NCBI GenBank assembly: GCA_949825045.1
Contig: OX463816.1
Location: forward strand, 12,705,579 to 12,769,578
Length of the DNA: 64,000 bases
Source: Argyresthia goedartella
Lineage: Eukaryota; Arthropoda; Insecta; Lepidoptera; Argyresthiidae
Reading direction: 5' to 3'
Positions within the stretch are counted from its first letter, which is position 1. Each line of letters starts with the position of its first letter. The position numbers were made by a program, and so were the translations under genes. Below are positions 56,984 through 64,000 of the stretch, piece after piece. Below the pieces are notes generated by a model, which did not search any database, was not told where the DNA came from, and was given only the letters and a program-made list of their open reading frames with translations.

Positions 56984-57172
56984 TGTTCGAATCTTCACAA
57001 AATGTCAGTACTGTCACTTCAATATAAGTCGTTCGTGTTACAAGACCTATAGTCCTTGTCTCAAAACTAAGTGATTGTATAATAACAGTTTTATATTGTG
57101 CCTATGGAAATAAATACAATCCATTCAATCCATGTGTAGTTTAAATTACTCATCTGAACCAGAATACGCACA
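56984..57172 (+). repeat. 3' LTR of the Pao/BEL element
   Basis: 189 bp and one substitution from the 5' LTR. It is preceded by a C-run (CGCCCCCCCCGCAATA) instead of the usual purine-rich primer tract, and followed by the GGACC duplication. Confidence 0.92.
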
Positions 57173-57690
57173 GGACCCTGTAACGTTTTAAACCATTAGA
57201 ACACATTAATAAATCATGTTCGCTCTGCATTTTCATGCTATCAGCACTTCTAAATCGATAGCGAAACGGTTTACCTTTGGTGACCTTGTTTTTGGCTTTC
57301 TCCGAAACTCTGCAATCTCGGGCTTCGTGCGCGCTGGTGCGCTACTTTTTTTCTTTCGCTGTTATGTAATTTACTTCATGTTTTTATTATTGTTTATCGT
57401 ATTACGAGCCTGAAACTAAACTTTGACGTTTGTTGACGTCTTTGTTTATCTGGTTGTCATGGCAATGCCCATTCAAACTAGTTAGCGGTCTGATATGTTT
57501 GCTTTAATACTTTTACAAAAATACTCTTTCTCTCTTGGCCACTCACAAAAATTACGTTTAATTTAAATAATTTTTAGAACTCTCCAAAAAGGGTATAAAA
57601 GCGGAACATTTCTGAAATTCTGGAGTCTCACGTCAGCTTCTGAACTGGAAGTACCATTTAAAGGCCTTATCCCGGGGTCGCTCTACCCCG

Positions 57691-59090
57691 GGATCCTGCG
57701 AAGCCTTCAAACTCCTTCAAATCTTCAAATACTCCATCTACAACGGGATCCTGCGAAGCCTTCAAACTCCTTCAAATCTTCAAATACTCCATTTTTTTCA
57801 TATTCTTTATTGCACAGAAATCTTATAGAAATAGTAAGGTAACAAAACATTTTATGAGCAAAGGCGAGCTTATCTCTAAAGAGAGATTTCTACCAGCAAA
57901 CCTAGGTAGGACAGGAAAAATTGTGCAACAGGAGAGTCCTAGTGCGCAATAAAACTGTACATCTAATTGTTTACAACTAAAACATAATAATTTAATACAT
58001 GATATATACTAAATAAAATACAAAAGCAAAAATTTTTATATATATCAAACATATACTACTTATATATACATATATAAAAGTACCTATCACGAAAGAGAAA
58101 GGAAATGCTCTTTCAATCTTGTCTTAAAAGTGAAAATTGAGGGACTATCTCTAATAGCGCAGGGAAGTGCGTTCCACAGTCGGATCGCCGTTAACCTAAA
58201 CGAGTGTTTGTAAGCGGCAGTGTTATGCCGAGGAGTAGAGAGAAGAGACATCGTGTGGGATCTCCGGTTGCTATGCCTGGAGGAAATAAACTCGAAACGT
58301 TCTCGAAGATATGAGGGGTAGCGGGGGTTTCGCAAAATGTTGAACAGATAGGAGAGAACGTGCATATCACGACGAAGGCGGATCGGAAGCCACCCCAACT
58401 CCTTGCGATACTGTGAGACATGGTCATACTTGCGCAGCCCGAAGACAAACCGAATCCCGAGGTTTTGAAGTCGTTCGAGTTTGTTCAGTTGTTCTTCGTT
58501 CGCACCGATCCAGCAAACATCTGCATAGTCGATTAAAGGTAGTAGGAGGGACTGGGCAAGGGTGATTTTAGTCTGCTGTGGCAGGAAGTGCTGCAATCTC
58601 CGTAGGGAGTGAAATGACGCAAAGACTCGTCTGCTGACCTCACAAACATGGGGCGACCAGGACAACAATTTATCAAATACAACCCCAAGATTCTTGGCCT
58701 TCTCGCTGTATGAGATTATGTTACCATCATACACTATAGGGTCGACGGGCATTTTCTGAACTAGGTTATGAGAGTGACGAGTACCCAAAATCATGGCCTG
58801 CGATTTGCCCGGGTTGACAAGCAGACCATAAGATCCTCCATCTACAACGGGATCCTGCGAAGCCTTCAAACTCCTTCAAATCTTCAAATACTCTATCAAC
58901 AACGGGATTCTGCGAGCCGTGCCTACGCCGCTACCGTTCCTACAACGAAGATTTCTACAACGGGATTCTGCGAGCCGTGCCTACGCCGCTACCGTTCCTA
59001 CAACGACGATTTCTACAACGGGATCCAGGGAGCCCTAGCTACAAGTACGCCGCTACCGTTCCTACAACGACGATTTTAACAACATCTACA
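57691..59090. repeat. minisatellite of about 55-58 bp units in the LTR
   Basis: Units of type 1 (ATCCTGCGAAGCCTTCAAAC...CTACAACGGG, 55 bp) lie at about 57691, 57746 and 58850. Units of type 2 (ATTCTGCGAGCCGTGCCTAC...CTACAACGGG, 58 bp) lie at about 58906 and 58964, followed by a diverged last unit. The array is interrupted by the LINE fragment at 57793-58831. Confidence 0.85.
57793..58831 (-). pseudogene. 5'-truncated LINE inserted in the minisatellite
   Basis: Minus frame: GLLVNPGKSQAMILGTRHSH, KNLGVVFDKLLSWSPHV, LLPLIDYADVCW and TPRHNTAAYKHSFRLTAIRL. This is the C-terminal third of a Jockey/RTE-like LINE ORF2. The 3' UTR ends AATAAAGAATATGAAAAAA at 57793, a short A tail. CTCCAT lies on both sides (57787-57792 and about 58832-58838), a likely 6-bp duplication. 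It is truncated just after the catalytic RT box. Confidence 0.8.
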
Positions 59091-59330
59091 ACTACAAATA
59101 CGCCCGCAACCTGGTCATCACCCCACTGGTCTACTTCTCTTCGTGTTCTCCGCTTCCTTCTTTCTATCCAGACATCTGTATTTTCTAAAACCTGTTTCAC
59201 CACATTCATCTTCATCTTCCTCTCATTTTTTTTTAAATTAATTCATTGTAAATAGCCCAAATAAATTGTCATTTCTAAATTTTATTCTGGTTGTTTTCTG
59301 TTAGGTTCTGGTTAGGTTCGTATCCTCACA

Positions 59331-60447
59331 CGACAACCAATCTGGCAGTTTCAACATCTGTAAGATATCTGATTTGTCTGACCGCAAAAGCGGCTGGGCT
59401 AAGTCTTCGTGCGAGATTAGTTATGTGAGGACCCCATTGAAGTTTCGAATCTATAGTGATTCCGAGAAAGATTGTGTCTTCAACGAGGTCCAATCTTTCA
59501 GATCCTATTCTAACACTGCTTTCAACCTGTCGTACATTAGGCAAACAAAATTTGATACATTTAGTCTTCTTTGAGTTTAACAACAGGTTGTTTACATTGA
59601 ACCAACTTAACACATGAGAGAGTGTACTATTTGCGTCGTCTAGAATTTCTTCTTGTCTTTTCACCTTGAAAATAATAGATGTTTCATCAGCAAATAGAAC
59701 AATCTGAGTCATTTTTTCCATCATATAATGCAGGTCATTCATGTACACTAAGAAAAGGAACGGACCTAAGATAGAACCCTGGGGTACACCAATATTCATA
59801 TGGGTTCCAGTGGACTTGCATCTGTTTATATCTACTTTTAGTAATATTTCCATTAAATAAGATTCCATTAATTTTAACGCATTATCTTTGATACCATAGT
59901 GTTGAAGTTTGAGCAAAAGAGTTTGATGGTCCACACAGTCAAAGGCCTTGGAAAGATCACAGAAAATACCAACCGCATCCTGTGATCCTTCCCACGCACT
60001 ATAAATGTGTTCTACTAGCGCTACTCCGGCGTCTGTTGTTGATCTGCCTTTAGTGAATCCGAACTGTTTTTTGTGGAGTAGCCCAGATGCATTGAAGTGA
60101 GAGAGTAGTTGACTCAATATGAACTTTTCAAACACCTTGCTCAACACTGGCAATACAGATACAGGTCTGAAGTTGGCAGAGTCTTGTTTACTACCGGATT
60201 TGAAAAGTGGTATTAATCTGCTCATTTTCATGAGGTCAGGAAAAACTCCGTTTGCTATACAACTATTGAATGTGATTGCCATGTATGGTGCAATCACATC
60301 GATTACTGATTTAACCACGTTAACCGACATGCCCCATAAATCTTCAGTCTTTTTCATGCTAAGAAGTTTAAATGTTTTAACTATAGTTATAGAGCCTATT
60401 GGCTTTAAGTTAAAGCCATCCTTGTTTTGGGGCACATTTTCAACCAA
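59331..60447 (-). pseudogene. LINE ORF2, RT part, with altered catalytic box
   Basis: RT blocks on the minus strand: RLIPLFKSGSKQDSANFRPV, SVLPVLSKVFEKFI, KKQFGFTKGRSTTDA, CDLSKAFDCVDHQTLL and GVPQGSILGPFLF, then LFADETSIIF, where FADD is expected. The second catalytic Asp is Glu (codon GAA). It ends at LTDVETARLVV where the long LTR begins. It is separated from the endonuclease part by a frameshift in the 60448-60720 region. The group is Jockey/CR1. Confidence 0.85.
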
Positions 60448-60572
60448 GTAATCTAAAGACTTTTCAGAAGAGGATGGTAGTGCTTCTGTTGTTATTATTG
60501 GTATGGTACTGAAGAACTTTTCAAATGCGTTAGCAACGTCCTCGTTTGATGAGAGTAATTGGTCGTTAACTT

Positions 60573-61742
60573 TTAAATTAAAACTAGATTCACTAGACCT
60601 AACCTTGCCTGTCTCTCTTTTAATAATGTTCCATGTTTTAATTTTGTCGCCAGAAGCTTTGATTTTATTGGTAGGATGTAGGCTTTGTGGCAGTCTTTCC
60701 TAAAATTTTTAGAATAATTTTTGACAAAGACGTTAAACTCAGGACTGTGATCATAGGATTTTTGCTCATACAATTCATATAGTCTGGACCTGCTCTGTCT
60801 TAAATCCTCTGTTGCCCATTCAGAGAATTTTGATTTGTTGTCCGGTCTCACTTTTGTCAGATTGAAAACCTTTTCAAATTCCGCAGATACAGATTTGAAG
60901 AAGCTGGAATATAATGTGTTCGGATCTTCACAGTAAGGTGTTAACGGTAGACTTGACACTAGTCCACTACGAAATTTTTCCATTTTCTTCAAAGTTACTG
61001 GTCTACACAATACTTTAACGGGCTTTATAGCATTACTTTCTTCAAATACTACAATCTGATCAGTGTGGTCTGAACTTAATGCCTTAACTATTTGTTTATC
61101 GTGAATACTACATTCACAGAATACGTTATCTAGACAAGTAGCGGAGGTAGCCGTTATTCGTGTAGGCTCCAGAAAGACATTGCACATATTGTAAGACTTA
61201 AATACTGCTAGGATCCTAGTGCGAATAGAGCGGTTTGCGGTGTCTAGTAAATCTATGTTAAAGTCGCCGCAAACTATGACGCGTTTGGACTTGTTTCTGG
61301 ATGCAAGTTGAAGAACTTGTTCCATCACTGATTCAAAGACTTCAAAATCTCCTTCGCCCCGCCTGTACACACTAACAATAGTATATTTTTCCATCTCAAC
61401 ACACGAGACTTCAGCATTCATTTCACTAGAAAGACTAACAATATCCTTTCGTTCTTTACACTTAAAACTATCTTTTACTAAAATTAAGGAACCACCTCTA
61501 GTTTTAGTCCTTCTATTGAAACAGCTGATCACTTTATAATTTGGTATGCTGATCTGCATTGCACACTCTTGCAGCCAGTGTTCTGTCATACAAAGTATAT
61601 TTATTCTTTCGCTTTCTAAAAACATTTCTAACTCTAGTTGCTTGCCAGCAAAGCCTTGTATATTTTGGTGCATTACCTTTAAGCCGTGCTTTTCTGTTGT
61701 CTGTTGCGGCAGTTTAAAGATACAATAGTATCGTTTGTACAT
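60573..61742 (-). pseudogene. LINE ORF2, AP-like endonuclease part
   Basis: Minus frame with VMHQNIQGFAGKQLELEMFL, INILCMTEHWLQE, GGSLILVKD, VIVCGDFNIDLLD, TCLDNVFCEC and ALSSDHTDQIVVF. These are the N, E, D/N and SDH blocks of an apurinic-type endonuclease. About 360 residues are followed by a frameshift near 60700, after which the RT part continues in another frame. It is on the same element as 59331-60447 and 49193-49705. Confidence 0.85.
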
Positions 61743-61873
61743 ATTGCCTTGTCAGTAGTTATATGCTTCTTAGTACGTGTACTAATCGTTGTGGTGACCG
61801 TTATACAATTACTTACTTCTGTTATACTGTTTATAACAGATTCTAAAATAAATGAAGCTAAAGACGTTATACG

Positions 61874-62205
61874 TCACGACATACATATTACGTCAGTGTC
61901 AATTTTAACAATAATAACTTTGATGTCCTCACTGTTTCCGTCAGTGATGTATTTACAAATTAATAGATTTGTGTCAAAGAATACAATTTTTGTATTGCGT
62001 AGAGTCATATTATACATATACATATTTAACCTATGAGTAGCATGCTGTTGCTTTCCATTCATTGTATTTTTGTAAGGGAAGGCACATAGAACAATCTTGC
62101 CCACTTCTAGATTAGAGAGAGCATCAACCATCGATATAAATACTAAGGATAGGCCTTCCCGTACTAAATTTCTTACCATTTTGAGGCTAAGAAAAATAGC
62201 GCCCC
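61874..62205 (-). pseudogene. LINE ORF1, C-terminal SGNH/esterase-like piece
   Basis: Minus frame VDALSNLEVGKIVLCAFPYK, THRLNMYMYNMTLRNTKIVF and FFDTNLLICKY resembles the second half of the SGNH-hydrolase-like domain found in ORF1 of some CR1-group LINEs. The first half lies at 63330-63048. About 0.85 kb of foreign DNA separates them. The stretch upstream of VDALSN in the same open frame looks unrelated. Confidence 0.55.
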
Positions 62206-63047
62206 TGTCGGAATTCGTCGGAACCAAGTCAGTACGAAAAATTGTAACGGCGTCACGGTCGGTCACGTTCCGATTAAAAGTATTGAAACACTGGCTGAAA
62301 AAGGGCACAGTTGTGCCTCTGCCACCTCGTATGGGAAAAGGCGTGACGCTTTGTTATGTTATGTGTTGTTTCATCACTCCATAGCTGGGCTATGCCCAAC
62401 TAACCCCCTGTCATCATAACTGACTAAAAGTGAGCACATTTTCAGACTAAAAGTGAGCACATTGACTCTGTCACCCAGTATGGGAAACCGCGGATAGTGT
62501 ACCTTGTATTTCAACGTAAATACGAAGAAACGTAATTAATTACATTTGTAAATTAAAACGAAAACAGTGAAATACAAACTCTAACTGACTGAAATAGGGG
62601 GGGGGGGGGGGGTAACCAAATGACATTAAGAATAGTAATCTAATGACATTACGAATAGTAATCTTGACATTACGAATAGAAAAATAACCAAATCGGATCG
62701 TTTTTCAAATACAGGAAGCAGGCAGTTTCACTGTGCGTCGCGCGTCGCTACAAAGTTACGTCAGTCGAATGGTTGATTTTCGTTTGAAGATTTTTTCGAG
62801 AACAATATTTTATAAAGCCAATAGTAATTGAAAATTTAATACTTACTTGTGATACGACACTCCCTGTTTTTGTGTTTTGCGATTTGGGTATGATTTACAC
62901 CTTTTTACGTCGCAGGTCACCATTTTTGTTTTTGCTGCCGATATGTCAATCGGCTGTCACCGCCCAAGCGCGACTGATTGCAAACAGTCCAATTTTCCCG
63001 ATTTTGTACTGTTTTTGTAGCGACACTTTCAAGCGCTCCGTGCCCTG
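62206..63047. other. unassigned insertion in LINE ORF1
   Basis: It contains a G-run (62598-62614), three copies of a TGACATTACGAATAG-type unit (62619-62690) and two copies of GACTAAAAGTGAGCACAT (62421-62462). TCACCCAGTATGGGAAA and CCACCTCGTATGGGAAA are related words about 155 bp apart. No coding frame and no clear terminal repeats were found, so its nature is open. Confidence 0.4.
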
Positions 63048-64000
63048 TCCCTACTATTCAAGTCTGTGGCATCAACAAACTTTATCATAGTTTGTTTCCC
63101 TACACCTATACTATTCTCCATATATAATATTACGGTTGTACCCTCCTCATATTTGTAGTTTAAAATGTTTTTGGCCATAACTTTGAAGGGGACATCGGGC
63201 ATGCAATAGTTAATAACCGTACCTACGCGACAAGCACGAAGAGCTGGTCCCATACCTACACCTAGCCTGTCCGAGAACATAACAGTCCTACGAGGTGTCA
63301 CGTGTGAGGTCCCGGCCGGCGGCGTCGCTGTGCACGTCGTTGCAGGGCTGTCTGGCTCCTGGCACTGGCGCTGATGTGCAGCGGCAGGCTGCGGCGTCAG
63401 TGGCAGCGGCGCACGTGTGAGCTCGGCGGTGACGTCACTCGGGGCGAGCTGCTGGTCGCTCGTCACCATGTGCGCAGTGAGAGAACAGACCCGCGGCTGA
63501 TGTAAAGGGTCAGTCTCGGGCTCTGCGGCGGCGTCGGTGTCGTCACTGGGTGCGAGCTGCTGATCGCTCGCAGTATACTTGATGCGAAGGCTCGCCGGTT
63601 GTGGTGGCGCGCTGAGGCAGGCCCGCGGCTGATGTAAAGGATCAACCTCGGACTCCGCTGGCGGCGTATCCCCGGTGTCCAGTGCGACGATGGTGAGCTC
63701 TTCGGTGGGCGCGGTGGTGTTTTGCTGAGACTCACATAATATCTGGCAGTTTTCATGGATGCATTGCTGTGTCTGTTGCGACAACTCGAGTACTCTCCGT
63801 AGATTAGTATTGCTGTCCAGTATTATTTTGTTAAGTTCCACGATTTGTTTTTTTTCTGTCCATGAATACTTGGTAACTACATCTTGAAGTTCTATCTCCA
63901 GTCGCAATATTTTCAATTCTAAATCAGTTACTGTATTCTGATATTCCTCTGTCAGACAGAGAAAGATCAGCGCACAAGATGGTACCTAACACAAACAATA
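63048..64000 (-). pseudogene. LINE ORF1, N-terminal and central part, cut by the window edge
   Basis: Minus frame, open to the window edge: LELKILRLEIELQDVVTKYS starts a coiled coil to about 63770, followed by a Pro/Ala/Thr-rich region with two related segments (DPLHQPRAC and DPLHQPRVC, each followed by ASDQQLAPSDDT or a variant, TSDQQLAPSDVT). Then comes RRTVMFSDRLGVGMGPALRA, the start of an SGNH-like domain; a Ser is not at the usual place of the nucleophile. It is interrupted at about 63048. The ORF start is beyond the window. Confidence 0.6.

Larger units (their letters stand above)
49899..57172 (+). mobile_element. complete Pao/BEL LTR retrotransposon
   Basis: 189-bp LTRs at 49899-50087 and 56984-57172, both TGTTCGAATC...GAATACGCACA, differing only at one base (G in ATAATAGCAG, A in the right copy). 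The 5-bp duplication GGACC lies at 49894-49898 and 57173-57177, as expected for Pao/BEL. The left LTR is followed directly by TGGAATGATGG, a possible primer binding site. Between them are a 1.09-kb leader, one open Gag-Pol of 1740 codons and a 0.58-kb 3' UTR. All catalytic motifs are present. It may still be mobile. Confidence 0.93.
57179..59330 (+). mobile_element. long LTR (solo or orphan 3' LTR) with minisatellite
   Basis: Starts TGTAACGTTTTAAACC and ends TATCCTCACA. A TATAAAAG box at 57594-57601 is followed by TCTCACGTCAGC about 28 bp later. An AATAAA lies at about 59262. Without the inserted LINE fragment (57793-58831) it is about 1.1 kb. The part after the start region is built of tandem units. 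No matching 5' LTR is seen and no target duplication could be found, so it may be the remaining end of a deleted element. The Pao/BEL element inserted one base before its start. Confidence 0.6.

Noticed and set aside
62598..62614. G-run as a possible telomere or quadruplex element
   Set aside because: A single homopolymer run with no repeated TTAGG or spaced G-tracts.

Overview
This is a eukaryotic, intron-containing, AT-rich window. Its transposon complement (mariner, piggyBac, Pao/BEL, several LINE groups, short foldback elements) together with insect-type host genes suggests an arthropod, most likely a moth or butterfly. I infer this from family resemblance read by eye; no search was run.

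Host genes occupy roughly 3.7-20.2 kb. Three are recognisable. The 5' part of a TXNDC11-like thioredoxin-domain gene is on the minus strand (exons between 6228 and 3733; the rest lies beyond the left edge). A nudE (NDE1/NDEL1) gene is on the plus strand (6951 to about 10159), head to head with TXNDC11 across about 720 bp. A complete six-exon PIG-Q (GPI1) gene is on the minus strand (20185 to 13161), tail to tail with nudE. Their introns carry MITE-like foldback elements, a pogo/Tigger-type MITE, LINE 3' fragments and several near-perfect hairpins.

The rest is layered transposons. (1) 1-2.6 kb: a broken mariner and a 5'-truncated LINE. (2) 22.2-30.5 kb: a minus-strand piggyBac transposase gene is split by about 6.2 kb. 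The gap holds a minus-strand RT/nuclease retroelement, itself split by a non-coding LTR element, and a LINE 3' end. (3) 30.9-38.7 kb: a decayed Pao/BEL pol is split by a LINE that encodes OTU cysteine-protease domains, with a clear 22-bp target duplication. (4) 39-49.2 kb: a LOA-like LINE with RNase H is split inside its endonuclease domain by a minus-strand LINE whose two ORFs are both open; the target duplication is CTTA and the host reading frame is kept. (5) 49.9-57.2 kb: an apparently intact Pao/BEL element has 189-bp LTRs differing at one base, a 5-bp target duplication and one uninterrupted 1740-residue Gag-Pol. (6) 57.2-64 kb: a long LTR with minisatellite repeats and a LINE insertion, then a minus-strand Jockey/CR1-group LINE. 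The C-terminal end of that LINE lies about 9.6 kb away at 49.2-49.7 kb.

The host genes sit in a compact divergent/convergent cluster. From about 20 kb onward the window is a record of serial insertion. The points most worth a second look are the tandem OTU domains in a LINE, the young complete Pao element, a duplicated TXNDC11 exon with repeated splice donors inside an inverted repeat, a tRNA-like sequence in a LINE 5' leader, and the alternative nudE 3' ends.
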